Assembly (NCBI GenBank): GCA_964609675.1
Contig: CAZSRX010000004.1
Coordinates: 1 to 64,000 of the forward strand
DNA: 64,000 nucleotides
Direction: 5' to 3'
Source: CAZSRX01 sp964609675 [NCBI: uncultured Bacteroidota bacterium]
GTDB taxonomy: Bacteria > CLD3 > SB21
Shown piece by piece: positions 27,541 to 35,519 of this stretch. The stretch's first letter is position 1. The number at the start of each line of letters is the position of its first letter. Under the pieces are notes generated by a model. The model saw nothing but the letters and a program-made list of their open reading frames with translations. It had not been told where the DNA came from and did no database searches. Position numbers and translations under genes: made by a program.

Positions 27541-27556
27541 GGGTATATCCTGTGGT

Positions 27557-28855
27557 TTATTGAATGGATGGATTATTTATATCCGTCGGTTCCGTGACGG
27601 CTTCTTTTCGCTCCGGAACAGGATTTTCATTAGCCGCAAAAGAATTGAAAAACCGTTCATAATAACCTTTTAATCGGGTTTTATCCATCAAGGGCACCAT
27701 AACGGCCGTGACAATGATGCTGATGAGCACCACCGCGTAAACAACATTCTGAATAATTTCACCTCCCGGTATCTCCGCTTGCAACGGCATACCGGCCAGC
27801 ACGGCCGCGGCAAGGCCTTTGGGCACCATAATGGACATAATCGAGGCTTCATAGCGCGTCGTTTTTCGGCTCACGACCAACCGGCACAGTAACAGCCGCG
27901 CCGCGTAGATCATCGCCACCAGGCCGATTGCCGCCGCAAATGAAAGAACGCTTTCGAATTTAATGGATAATCCGAGAAACAAAAAGAAGAACGTCTTAAG
28001 CAAGAATACAATCTCTTTATAGAAATTTTTTTCGGACTCGTTGATGACGGCAAAGCTGACGTTTTTAAGGACCGGCAGCCGGTCAAACCGAAAGGACTTG
28101 AAATTCGTCAGCGTGAAACCGAAACTCAGCGCGGTTATGGCGCCGCTGTATCCCAGTTGTTCCGCGACCCCGTATCCGATAAATGCTGCGGCGACCGTTG
28201 AAAACATCGACCGCCGGAACCGCTCCACCTTGGAAATGACTGCCAGCCATCCGAGACCGCCCACCATACCGATAATAACCGCAAAAACTAATGACGATAC
28301 GATGGAACCTACAATTTGTCCGTTGGCGCCGCCGCCCCGGTGATAGCCGTCAATCAAAGCGGCCACCAGAACGATGCACAAAACGTCCGTAATGGCCGAT
28401 TCCAGTATGAGGATGGTGGACGTCGGCTCTTTCAGATTTAATCCTTTGACCATTGGCACCACAACGGCCGAGGACGTACCGCCAATGATGCCCCCAAACA
28501 TTATCGCCGGAAGTAATTCCAGATTCATAATACTGAGCGTAAACGCGGCGCCGATAACCGCCGTAACAAAAAACGTGGCCAAAGTAATAATCATGGTAGG
28601 ACCAATTGACTGGCCAAGGGTTTTTAGATCGATAGTGGTGCCGCCTTCAAACAATATCACAATCAGGGCTACCGTGGTCAGCACATTCCCGAACTGACCG
28701 AAAAATTGAGGCGAAATAAGATGCAGAACCGGACCAACCATAATGCCCACTATCATCAAAAGCAGCACATCGGGAATTTTGGATTTTTCAAAAACCGAGG
28801 AGAAAAAATAGGATAAAAAAACAACAAGGCCGAGCGCCAGTATAAACATAGACAT
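27557..28855 (-). CDS. CPA-family cation:proton antiporter
   Basis: A 432-residue polytopic inner-membrane protein with about 12 transmembrane helices of the monovalent cation:proton antiporter type (Na+/H+ exchanger domain). Seen: SKIPDVLLLMIVGIMVGPVL in the first helices, FEGGTTIDLKTL after helix 3, and GIIGGTSSAVVVPMVKGL plus ILESAITDVLCIV in the core, where Asp/Glu residues normally bind the cation. A charged tail of about 40 residues follows, with no TrkA-N domain. It probably serves pH or Na+/K+ homeostasis. It lies 18 bp after the GroES-like gene. Confidence 0.85.
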   Translation of the reverse strand: MSMFILALGLVVFLSYFFSSVFEKSKIPDVLLLMIVGIMVGPVLHLISPQFFGQFGNVLTTVALIVILFEGGTTIDLKTLGQSIGPTMIITLATFFVTAVIGAAFTLSIMNLELLPAIMFGGIIGGTSSAVVVPMVKGLNLKEPTSTILILESAITDVLCIVLVAALIDGYHRGGGANGQIVGSIVSSLVFAVIIGMVGGLGWLAVISKVERFRRSMFSTVAAAFIGYGVAEQLGYSGAITALSFGFTLTNFKSFRFDRLPVLKNVSFAVINESEKNFYKEIVFLLKTFFFLFLGLSIKFESVLSFAAAIGLVAMIYAARLLLCRLVVSRKTTRYEASIMSIMVPKGLAAAVLAGMPLQAEIPGGEIIQNVVYAVVLISIIVTAVMVPLMDKTRLKGYYERFFNSFAANENPVPERKEAVTEPTDINNPSIQ

Positions 28856-28873
28856 AAAGAATTCCCTTATATT

Positions 28874-29248
28874 CTAATCCGTATCAATATATTCATCCCG
28901 CAGCAAAATGAGTATGGCGGTTTGAGGAACAATTAAATACATTTTACCTTCATATTCAACCTCAATGGCTGACTTTCTCAAAAAAATTGCATAATCGCCC
29001 TCCTGCGCCTGAACGGGCAAATACCTCGGTTCATTCCGCCGTGTTGTCATCCATGGTTCATCATCCGGATTAATTACTTCCGGCAGCGGATAACCGGGGC
29101 CGACCTTGATGACCGTGCCGGATTGTACTTTTTCTTTTTCCTCGACGCCCTGCGGAAGGTAAAGCCCGTGGGAGGTGCGCTCCTTGCGTTCATCGGGCAA
29201 TATTAAAACACGGTCGCCGACAACTATTAAGGATTTTTTTATTGGCAT
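28874..29248 (-). CDS. GroES-like co-chaperonin domain protein
   Basis: A 124-residue protein with the GroES beta-barrel pattern: VVGDRVLILPDERKERTSHG, GLYLPQGVEEKEKVQSGTVI, VGPG, and a C-terminal strand AILILL. It is longer than typical GroES (about 95 residues), with an insert between the mobile-loop region and the C-terminal strands (about residues 52-80, Pro/Asp rich). No groEL is adjacent. It may be a second, specialised co-chaperonin rather than the housekeeping one. The true groES could be elsewhere. Confidence 0.75.
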   Translation of the reverse strand: MPIKKSLIVVGDRVLILPDERKERTSHGLYLPQGVEEKEKVQSGTVIKVGPGYPLPEVINPDDEPWMTTRRNEPRYLPVQAQEGDYAIFLRKSAIEVEYEGKMYLIVPQTAILILLRDEYIDTD

Positions 29249-29263
29249 AACATCATTCAGGAT

Positions 29264-30523
29264 TTATGGATAATTATCAATACTTTTCAGAATCTGCCGG
29301 TGCCTTTCGCCGCCGACGGTTTGCGCCATTTCATTATAAGCATAGTCAGGGTAATGATAAAGTTTATATTTTAATTTAATCTTTAAAATACGCTCTATGG
29401 TTCGGTTAAGGCGTTCGGCGCTTATTTTACCGCTGAGTATAGCCTGGTATAATATTTTATATACCTCGTCCTGGATTTTGCTGGTATGTCCCACAATAAA
29501 CATGTCAATCCCGTTATTAAACGAGCGGACAATTGACGATTCCAGCGTATCGTTGAATTCCATATACGCCCGCATTTCAATCTCATCGGATATTGCCAGC
29601 CCGTCAAACTTGAGTTGGGTCCGCAGTATATCGTCCAGCATTACCCGGGACAATGTAGCCGGCGCGCCGGTTGTGTCAATATTCGGAAAAGCGATATGCC
29701 CCACCATCAGAGCGTCTAAGCCGTCCCCAATCGCATAACGGTACGGAACGGCCTCACGCGTCAGCAGCTTTTTGCGGTCAATAAAAATCCTGGGAAGCCG
29801 GCCGTGGGAATCCGCGTCCGAATCGCCGTGTCCCGGAAAATGTTTCGGCACCGCGATAACCTTTTCCGACCGCATCCCGCGTATCATGAAAACCCCGTGG
29901 CGCGTAACCCGTTCCGAATCGACGCCGAATACGCGGCTGGATAAAAAAGAATTCTGAGGATTGGTTTGTATATCCAGAACCGGCGCAAAGTTCATGTTAA
30001 TACCCATAGCCCGCATTTCGGCGCCCATGACCTTTCCAATCTGATAGGTTAAATCCTGATTGTTTATGCGGCCGATGAGCCTGGCATCAGGAAATTTCGT
30101 CGCCGAATCCGGCAAACGGGATACCGTGCCGCCTTCTTCATCCATTCCGATAAACAACGGTAAACGATTATTCCGGTTCCATCGCTTTAAATCGGAAGTC
30201 AGCGCGTATAAACCTTTCACATCGGTTATGTTTCTTTTGTATAAAATAATTCCGCCGTATTGATACGTTCTTAACCGGTCCGGCATGGATTTTAAGGCGC
30301 CCGGAGTGAAACCGACAATCATCAGTTGCCCGGCTTTTTCCTCCGGCGTCATGCGCTCAACAAAACAGGCCTCAGGCGATTGGATCTTCCAGTAACGAAG
30401 CTGTCGCCTGGGAGCATCTTTTTCAGGATACAGTTTCAGGTAATAAATGAGTGAACTGAAAAGACCGGTTAGCACCAATAATAAAACGGATAATTGCAGA
30501 ATCCTGAACGATGAAGCGGTCAT
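29264..30523 (-). CDS. Glycoside hydrolase family 3 (NagZ-like beta-N-acetylhexosaminidase)
   Basis: A 419-residue GH3 enzyme with an N-terminal membrane anchor or signal segment (about residues 6-27), so probably periplasmic. The substrate and catalytic motifs match NagZ: GMDEEGGTVSRLP, MNFAPVLDI, AVPKHFPGHGDSDADSH (the His of the acid/base dyad) and the nucleophile Asp in ISDEIEM. NagZ removes GlcNAc from muropeptides. The ATG at 30523 is chosen because it lies seven bases after the SUI1 stop; the longer frame would overlap that gene. Confidence 0.88.
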   Translation of the reverse strand: MTASSFRILQLSVLLLVLTGLFSSLIYYLKLYPEKDAPRRQLRYWKIQSPEACFVERMTPEEKAGQLMIVGFTPGALKSMPDRLRTYQYGGIILYKRNITDVKGLYALTSDLKRWNRNNRLPLFIGMDEEGGTVSRLPDSATKFPDARLIGRINNQDLTYQIGKVMGAEMRAMGINMNFAPVLDIQTNPQNSFLSSRVFGVDSERVTRHGVFMIRGMRSEKVIAVPKHFPGHGDSDADSHGRLPRIFIDRKKLLTREAVPYRYAIGDGLDALMVGHIAFPNIDTTGAPATLSRVMLDDILRTQLKFDGLAISDEIEMRAYMEFNDTLESSIVRSFNNGIDMFIVGHTSKIQDEVYKILYQAILSGKISAERLNRTIERILKIKLKYKLYHYPDYAYNEMAQTVGGERHRQILKSIDNYP

Positions 30524-30530
30524 AGATGGC

Positions 30531-30851
30531 TCAGGCGCCTTTAACCTTATATCCCATAGCAAGCAGTTCCGCGGCGGCTTTCTTTTTCTGATCGCCTTGC
30601 AGTTCAACCACGTCGTCTTTTATGGTGCCGCCTGCGGCGCATTTTTTCTTTAATGTTTTGAAAAGTCGGGCCAATTCCTGTTTGCTGCAGGGCAAATCTT
30701 TAATCAGGGTTACCGTTTTTCCGCTGCTGCGTTTTTCACAGAAAATTTTTACCGCTCCCCCGCGTTTTTCTGCCGGAACAGCCTCGGTTTCCGTGGCTTC
30801 AATTTCGGGTTCTACGGGATGCGTGGAATAAACAATATTTCCTGATTTCAT
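30531..30851 (-). CDS. SUI1/eIF1-family translation factor (YciH-like)
   Basis: A 106-residue protein ending in a SUI1 domain (about residues 30-106): the conserved TLIKDLPCSKQELARLFKTL and AAGGTIKDDVVELQGDQK are the RNA-binding core of bacterial YciH and archaeal/eukaryotic eIF1. The N-terminal 30 residues are acidic and variable. In bacteria YciH-type proteins may influence start-codon fidelity, but the role is poorly defined. It leads the minus-strand block that ends with the Cys/Met enzyme. Confidence 0.88.
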   Translation of the reverse strand: MKSGNIVYSTHPVEPEIEATETEAVPAEKRGGAVKIFCEKRSSGKTVTLIKDLPCSKQELARLFKTLKKKCAAGGTIKDDVVELQGDQKKKAAAELLAMGYKVKGA

Positions 30852-31016
30852 CGGAGTTTACAGGCCTTAAAATTTAATTGACTCATGTAATATATTCTAT
30901 TCGTGGCAATCATACAAATTAAAAAAATAAAGCACAAAATGATTTTATACTTGAGATTGTTATCGGTTATTAAGTATTTTAAGGAAATACGACAACACCA
31001 ATTCCGGAGATGCAAA

Positions 31017-31718
31017 GTGAAACGAATAGGTATTGATATTGATACAATAGTCCGTCTCAGAGATTGGTCGGGGAAAAAAACACCCGATCCGGTGCACGTT
31101 ATCGCCTTGCTGGAGGCGGCGGGCGTGGACAGTATTGTTTATACGCTCCGAAATGAAGAAACGGCTTATACCGCCAGGGACATGGGTTTGCTTCATGAGT
31201 GCATCCATTCCCATTTCAACCTTCGTTTTTACCCGGGCGAATCGTCCGTCCAAACCGCGCTTAAAAGCAAAGCCGGCATGCTGACGATTGTGGATTTTGA
31301 CGGCCCGAATGCAACGGCGATTAATTTGCTGTCAAAGGAAAGCGCCGTGGCGCCGATGATAAGCTATTTGCGCGGTAAAGGCGCCATAGTCAGCGCGCTG
31401 ATTGAGCCTTCAGCCGATCAAATCAAAGCCGCGGTCCGTATGCAGTGTGATTATGTAGAACTGGACACCTCCAAATATTCCGGAGCGGAGAACCTCGGAG
31501 ATATGGAACGCGAACTGGAAAACCTGAAAATTATCGCCGCGGCCACGGCCAAATATAATATTGGCATTATTGCCTCCGGCGATCTTGATATGACCAATAT
31601 CCAATCCATAGCGGATATTCCCGAAATAGAAGAAATTAACGTTGCCCAGACGTTTTTTAACCGCGCGATTCTTGTCGGGATTTCTCAGGCGGTAAAGGAT
31701 TTTAAATCCCTCGTATGA
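31017..31718 (+). CDS. pdxJ: Pyridoxine 5'-phosphate synthase
   Basis: Condenses 1-deoxyxylulose 5-phosphate with 3-amino-2-oxopropyl phosphate in vitamin B6 synthesis; cytoplasmic TIM barrel. From GTG at 31017 (GGAGA six bases upstream) it is 233 residues, the family size. The N-terminal RIGIDIDTIVRLRDW corresponds to the usual GVNIDHVATLR, though His is replaced by Thr, and DPVHVIALLEAAG, VELDTSKYS and the C-terminal IASGDLD...EINVAQTFFNRAI...AV fit the family. The departures at the first motif are notable. It overlaps the asparaginase gene by four bases. Confidence 0.75.
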   Translation: MKRIGIDIDTIVRLRDWSGKKTPDPVHVIALLEAAGVDSIVYTLRNEETAYTARDMGLLHECIHSHFNLRFYPGESSVQTALKSKAGMLTIVDFDGPNATAINLLSKESAVAPMISYLRGKGAIVSALIEPSADQIKAAVRMQCDYVELDTSKYSGAENLGDMERELENLKIIAAATAKYNIGIIASGDLDMTNIQSIADIPEIEEINVAQTFFNRAILVGISQAVKDFKSLV

Positions 31719-32722
31719 ATACGCCCTTTGAAGTGCTCACGGAAGTTTATCGGGGCAAATATATAAACGGAAAGCTGGTGGACCCATTGTGGGAAAGCGC
31801 TCATCTGGGCATAGCCGTCCTGGTGGATGAAGACGGACAGGTTCTTTATTCCAAAGGCGATATACATTATAAAGGATATATACGCTCCGCCGCCAAACCG
31901 TTTCAGGTTCTCCCGTTGCTGGAAAGCCAGGCGCCTTCACATTTTGGCTTTAGCGATGAAGAACTTGCCCTTATGTGCGCCTCGCATAACGGGGAGCCGG
32001 TTCATGTGCGCACCGCCGCTTCCATTTTAAAAAAAATCGGCCTGGAAGAAAAACATCTTGGATGCGGTTCGCATTTACCCATGCATATCCCCACCGCCGA
32101 AGGAATGCTGTGGCAACAGGAGCGCCCCGGCCCGCTGCATAATAATTGTTCGGGAAAGCACGGCGGTATGCTGGCCTACTGCGTGTATCATAATCTTGCG
32201 GTTGATCATTACCTCGATTTTGACCACCCGCTACAGGTGACGATAAAGAAAAAAATCGAGCACATGCTCCACGCGCCGGTTCAGTCCGGAACCGACGGCT
32301 GCAGCGCACCGGTTTTTCATATGGAAGTTTATCAGATGGCTTTTTTGTACGCTCAGTTAGCGGCCCGGAAAACGCCCGCACTTAAAAAAGCATTTTCTTT
32401 AATGCACCATTATCCCTATATGATAGCCGGCGATGATCGGTTCGATACGGACCTCATGCAAAACAGCTCTGTTGTGGCTAAAATCGGCGCTGAAGGCATT
32501 GAGTGTGTCGCCATTCCAGCCGAAGGAAGCCGTAAAGCGATGGGATTAACCGTTAAAATCGCCGATGGCGCTTTCCGGGCGCTTTATCCTCCTGTGATAT
32601 CCATATTACGTCAATATGGAATACTTTCTGAGGATCAGCTAACAAAATTAAAAAAATATTACCCATCCATCGTCACCAATCATAACAAATACGAAGTCGG
32701 ATACATACAAAGCGCGGTTTAA
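31715..32722 (+). CDS. Asparaginase (type II, PF06089 family)
   Basis: A 335-residue L-asparaginase-like hydrolase of the Rhizobium-type family rather than the AnsA/B family. Typical segments are YIRSAAKPFQVLPLLES, CASHNGEPVHVRTA, the NNCSGKHGGMLAYC loop and GTDGCSAPVFHM. The Ser/Lys/Cys pattern is preserved. No signal peptide is seen, so it is probably cytoplasmic. It is coupled to pdxJ by an ATGA overlap. A weak hairpin followed by T-runs (AAGCG/CGCTT) stands at its 3' end. Confidence 0.85.
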   Translation: MNTPFEVLTEVYRGKYINGKLVDPLWESAHLGIAVLVDEDGQVLYSKGDIHYKGYIRSAAKPFQVLPLLESQAPSHFGFSDEELALMCASHNGEPVHVRTAASILKKIGLEEKHLGCGSHLPMHIPTAEGMLWQQERPGPLHNNCSGKHGGMLAYCVYHNLAVDHYLDFDHPLQVTIKKKIEHMLHAPVQSGTDGCSAPVFHMEVYQMAFLYAQLAARKTPALKKAFSLMHHYPYMIAGDDRFDTDLMQNSSVVAKIGAEGIECVAIPAEGSRKAMGLTVKIADGAFRALYPPVISILRQYGILSEDQLTKLKKYYPSIVTNHNKYEVGYIQSAV

Positions 32723-32738
32723 ACGCTTCTTTTTCTTT
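32710..32738 (+). terminator. Candidate weak Rho-independent terminator after the asparaginase gene
   Basis: AAGCG and CGCTT form a five-base stem around a nine-base loop that includes the stop codon, followed by a T-rich run. The short stem makes this a weak call. Confidence 0.35.
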
Positions 32739-33278
32739 AAAACCGACTTATAAAACGGATTGGTCATCAGAAAATTCGTTGTAGGAACGCCTGGACAGTC
32801 GAAACCGAATAACCGTCGTTTCATGCTGATAAACCGCTCACCCTTCCCCTCGCCAAAGGTGGATAATCTGCACAACAAGCTGATCAGGTTATACGCCATC
32901 ATAATAAAACTTAATGGTTTCCAGTGATACCGAACCGTGTCGTAACAAGGTAACGAACCAATATTCACTGTAAACGGCTTCGTGAATAGGTTGGCAGGAA
33001 AATGTTTTTGATAACCTGAATGAAGAACACAGCAGCTTTAAAGGTTGTTGCGCAATAAGCGGTACGGACCGAAACATTCAGCCGTAAAGATGAAATTATC
33101 CGAAAGAGGAGCCTCAGGATTAAAAAAAATGTCCGCGCCGTTCAATTCGGTGCGAAGCGTTAGATGAAAAGGTCCGGCCGATACGGGTATTGCCACCCAA
33201 TCCTTTTCAATGAGTCGCGTCCACGGTGGCGCCTAATTATCAGGATGGACGGGTAATTGGAGGGTGTTTCAAAAACAA
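32723..33278 (-). pseudogene. Gene-poor stretch with possible decayed transposase and another gene fragment
   Basis: A 556-bp region with no intact gene. On the minus strand, 33065-33240 can be read as about 60 residues ending in a stop (starting near PPWTRLIEKDW and ending PYRLLRNNL), a possible 3' end of an unidentified gene. Then about 32820-32970 contains SFIMMAYNLISLL, similar in pattern to the conserved helix near the C-terminus of IS4/IS1380-type transposases, but with stops and frame changes around it. I infer decayed mobile or laterally acquired DNA. The assignment is tentative. Confidence 0.35.
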
Positions 33279-33776
33279 TTATTCTTCATCGTGCTGTTTA
33301 AACAAATCCAACCACGCAGCAATTTCTTTTTTTGACATCTGAGGATTGCTTTTTTCCTCCGGGGCGCCGTTTGCAGCCGTTTCGGATTTTACGGAAAGAG
33401 ACTGATAAAAACTTTCAACAGATAAAAAGCGGCAACCTGAAGCTTTGGCGTAAAACATTACTTCCTGATCGGAACTGACGACCACAAGCTCATGGCGATT
33501 CTTGTTTTTATCAACGATGCTCTTTATCGTCTGATCGGCATTTTGGGGCGGTTTTGTATAAATAATATTTATACCGGACCGATGGACACCCGGGAAGGCT
33601 CCTCCTTCGGAACTGTCAAACACCACCGTAACGACGCTCCGATGTTGCAACTGGAACTGCAACAGCTTACGGATGAGCATTTCCCTCGCCGCTTCAAGGC
33701 TTTTACTCATTTGAGAACGCAACGCATCAATGCGGTGAATCAGGTTATAACCGTCAACAATATATTGCGACTTCAT
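33279..33776 (-). CDS. NYN-domain (YacP-like) RNA-binding/nuclease protein
   Basis: A 165-residue protein with a PIN-like NYN domain (about residues 4-140): YIVDGYNLIHRI carries the first conserved Asp and Asn, VVFDSSEGG the second Asp, and VVSSDQEVMFYAKASG the third acidic region. The C-terminal 30 residues are charged. YacP/Rae1-type members cut mRNA associated with ribosomes in Bacillus, but this protein's activity is unproven. It overlaps the upstream aminotransferase gene by four bases. Confidence 0.8.
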   Translation of the reverse strand: MKSQYIVDGYNLIHRIDALRSQMSKSLEAAREMLIRKLLQFQLQHRSVVTVVFDSSEGGAFPGVHRSGINIIYTKPPQNADQTIKSIVDKNKNRHELVVVSSDQEVMFYAKASGCRFLSVESFYQSLSVKSETAANGAPEEKSNPQMSKKEIAAWLDLFKQHDEE

Positions 33777-34972
33777 GGTTTTCTCTCGGTAAATTCCCTA
33801 ACGGCATCGATGACGGCATCCATATCTTCGGTCGTATTATAAAAGTGCGGCGAAATGCGGATCGAATTGTCACGAAATGCTGTAATAATGTTCTTACGGT
33901 TCAAAAATCTGAAAAGTTGATCGGTTTTTTCTTCTTGATGGGGCCCGGGAAACACAAAGGATACAATGCCCGATCGTCTTCCCGGTTCGGTGGAACTCAA
34001 CGTTTTTAAACCCAGTCCGCAAAGACCTTCCAGCAGGCGGTCTGTCAGACAAAGAATATGCTGTTCAATTTTTTCAATACCTGTTTCCATAAGCAGACTG
34101 ACTGCGGCCCGCGTACCGTAAATACCCGGCCAATTCTCTGTGCCGGTTTCAAAGCGGCGGGCGCCATCGAGCAGTTCCAGGCGGTAATCGAAAAAATCCC
34201 ACGCGTCTTTCACCGATAACCATCCGACCTGCGTCATGGTTATTTTTTCGGTTAAATCGGGATGCACATATATGAAGGCCATCCCCTGAGGTCCCATCAG
34301 CCATTTGTGCGTCGCGCAGGATAGAAAGTGAATATTACATTTTCCGACATCCAGCGGCAGGGCGCCCAGCCCCTGTATCCCGTCCACAGAAAAAAGGATT
34401 CCGTTCTGACGGCACAAGTCTCCTATCGTTTCCAGATCATTACGAAACCCGTTCGCGAATTCCACAAAACTGAGCGCAATCAGTCTGGTTGTTGGTGTTA
34501 TAAGCGATTGTATATAATCCACATCAATAAATCCGTTAAACTTTGCCCGACTGGGAATGAAATCCATTAAAACTCCGTATGGCTTCAGATTGAGAAACGG
34601 ATAGATATTGGATGGAAATTCGCAATCCGCCAGAATAATCCGATCGCCCGGGCTCCATTTCAGCCCGGATGCCAGTACGCTCAGGCCCGAAGATGTGTTT
34701 TTTACAAAGCCGATGTAATCCGCAGGAGCATTTATCAGTTTTCCGATCAATGATCGCAGTGCTTCACGCGTGGACAGGTTTTTCGGGTAATCTTCAACCA
34801 CGGGGCCGTAGGCTTCATTGATATAAGCGCTCATCGCCTGATGGACTTTTGCGGAATACGGTGAACATCCGGCATGGTTTAAATAGATCTTATGCCGGGT
34901 AACAGGAAACCATTTGCGAATGGCCGCCAGAATAGCGGGAGAGGGATAATCGGTTAAGGCCAGTTCTTCCAT
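33773..34972 (-). CDS. Class V aminotransferase-fold PLP enzyme
   Basis: A 399-residue fold-type I PLP enzyme of the cysteine desulfurase/isopenicillin-N-epimerase group. The PLP Lys is in SCATHKWLMGPQG, DGIQGLGALPLDV holds the cofactor-binding Asp region, and NHAGCSPYS and GFVKNTSSGLS are typical N-terminal motifs. The loop that would carry the desulfurase catalytic Cys is not recognisable, so epimerase, kynureninase-like or lyase activity is equally possible. I use the ATG at 34972; a longer frame upstream is low-complexity and A/T rich. Confidence 0.83.
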   Translation of the reverse strand: MEELALTDYPSPAILAAIRKWFPVTRHKIYLNHAGCSPYSAKVHQAMSAYINEAYGPVVEDYPKNLSTREALRSLIGKLINAPADYIGFVKNTSSGLSVLASGLKWSPGDRIILADCEFPSNIYPFLNLKPYGVLMDFIPSRAKFNGFIDVDYIQSLITPTTRLIALSFVEFANGFRNDLETIGDLCRQNGILFSVDGIQGLGALPLDVGKCNIHFLSCATHKWLMGPQGMAFIYVHPDLTEKITMTQVGWLSVKDAWDFFDYRLELLDGARRFETGTENWPGIYGTRAAVSLLMETGIEKIEQHILCLTDRLLEGLCGLGLKTLSSTEPGRRSGIVSFVFPGPHQEEKTDQLFRFLNRKNIITAFRDNSIRISPHFYNTTEDMDAVIDAVREFTERKP

Positions 34973-35043
34973 CTGTTCTTTTATCTTATAAAGACTATTA
35001 AAATTAATATAATAAATGATTTTTTTAAACAAAACATTTTTTC

Positions 35044-35072
35044 TTGACAATAAATTCCGATTTTGGTATACT
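35044..35072 (+). promoter_or_regulatory. Strong sigma-70-type promoter of tRNA-Phe
   Basis: Consensus TTGACA at 35044-35049 and TATACT at 35067-35072 with 17-bp spacing, about 20 bp before the mature tRNA. This is the best promoter match in the window. Confidence 0.8.
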
Positions 35073-35092
35073 ATTGTCTCAAATAAACGGCT

Positions 35093-35165
35093 GGCTCTGT
35101 AGCTCAGTTGGTAGAGCAGAGGATTGAAAATCCTTGTGTCGGCGGTTCAATTCCGTCCGGAGCCA
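35093..35165 (+). tRNA. tRNA-Phe (anticodon GAA)
   Basis: Acceptor GGCTCTG pairs with CGGAGCC, D arm GCTC...GAGC, anticodon stem GAGGA/TCCTT with loop TTGAAAA (anticodon GAA), T arm GGCGG-TTCAATT-CCGTC. CCA is not encoded; CGT follows the discriminator A. The 3' end is repeated downstream (see the repeat feature). Confidence 0.96.
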
Positions 35166-35172
35166 CGTATGT

Positions 35173-35206
35173 AAAACCCGTGATTATTTCATGGGTTTTA
35201 TTATTT
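35173..35206 (+). terminator. Rho-independent terminator of tRNA-Phe, copy 1
   Basis: AAAACCCGTGA and TCATGGGTTTT pair (one G-T) around a five-base loop, followed by ATTATTTT. Starts eight bases after the tRNA. Confidence 0.8.
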
Positions 35207-35255
35207 TCACAATGCCGCGGTTTCCCGATGAATCGGGATCCGGAGCCACGTATGT

Positions 35256-35290
35256 AAAAACCCGTGATCCGCTCATGGGTTTTATTATTT
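35256..35290 (+). terminator. Duplicate terminator, copy 2
   Basis: The same hairpin arms as copy 1 (AAAACCCGTGA/TCATGGGTTTT) with a different loop, followed by ATTATTT. It lies 83 bp downstream of copy 1. Confidence 0.75.
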
Positions 35291-35300
35291 GTCCGGAGCC

Positions 35301-35519
35301 CGTCTTTGCTTGTGTTTTAGCGTAATAAACGAATTAAGTAAAAAGGATAAATATTTTGTTCGCTTCGCTTAAATATTCGTTTAAAAAAGAAACAATTGAC
35401 ATGCAAAAAGAAAACGTCCGTTTTTAGGTAGAAACAAATGATGATATATTTTAATAAATAGTTGATTTTAGAATTTGATTTTTATAAAATGACCGGAATT
35501 TATAAAATGCGGGCTTTTT
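35301..35519. other. Intergenic region between tRNA-Phe repeat and sppA
   Basis: A/T-rich DNA with no gene. Together with the repeat it makes a 354-bp gap after the tRNA. TTGACA occurs at 35396-35401, but no good -10 hexamer stands at the right distance. No Shine-Dalgarno sequence precedes the sppA ATG. Confidence 0.5.

Larger units (their letters stand above)
35156..35300 (+). repeat. Tandem duplication of tRNA-Phe 3' end plus terminator
   Basis: A unit of about 51 bp, beginning TCCGGAGCCACGTATGTAAA and running through a terminator hairpin, occurs at 35156-35206 and again at 35239-35290 (offset 83 bp). TCCGGAGCC occurs a third time at 35292-35300. Between the copies is the palindrome TCCCGATGAATCGGGA (35224-35239). 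Loop sequences of the two hairpins differ and there is a one-base indel. Confidence 0.85.

Noticed and set aside
32648-32968. Minus-strand open frame of 106 codons overlapping the 3' end of the asparaginase gene
   Set aside because: Not an intact gene: its 3' third is antisense to asparaginase, and its transposase-like part is isolated. Treated as part of the decayed region.
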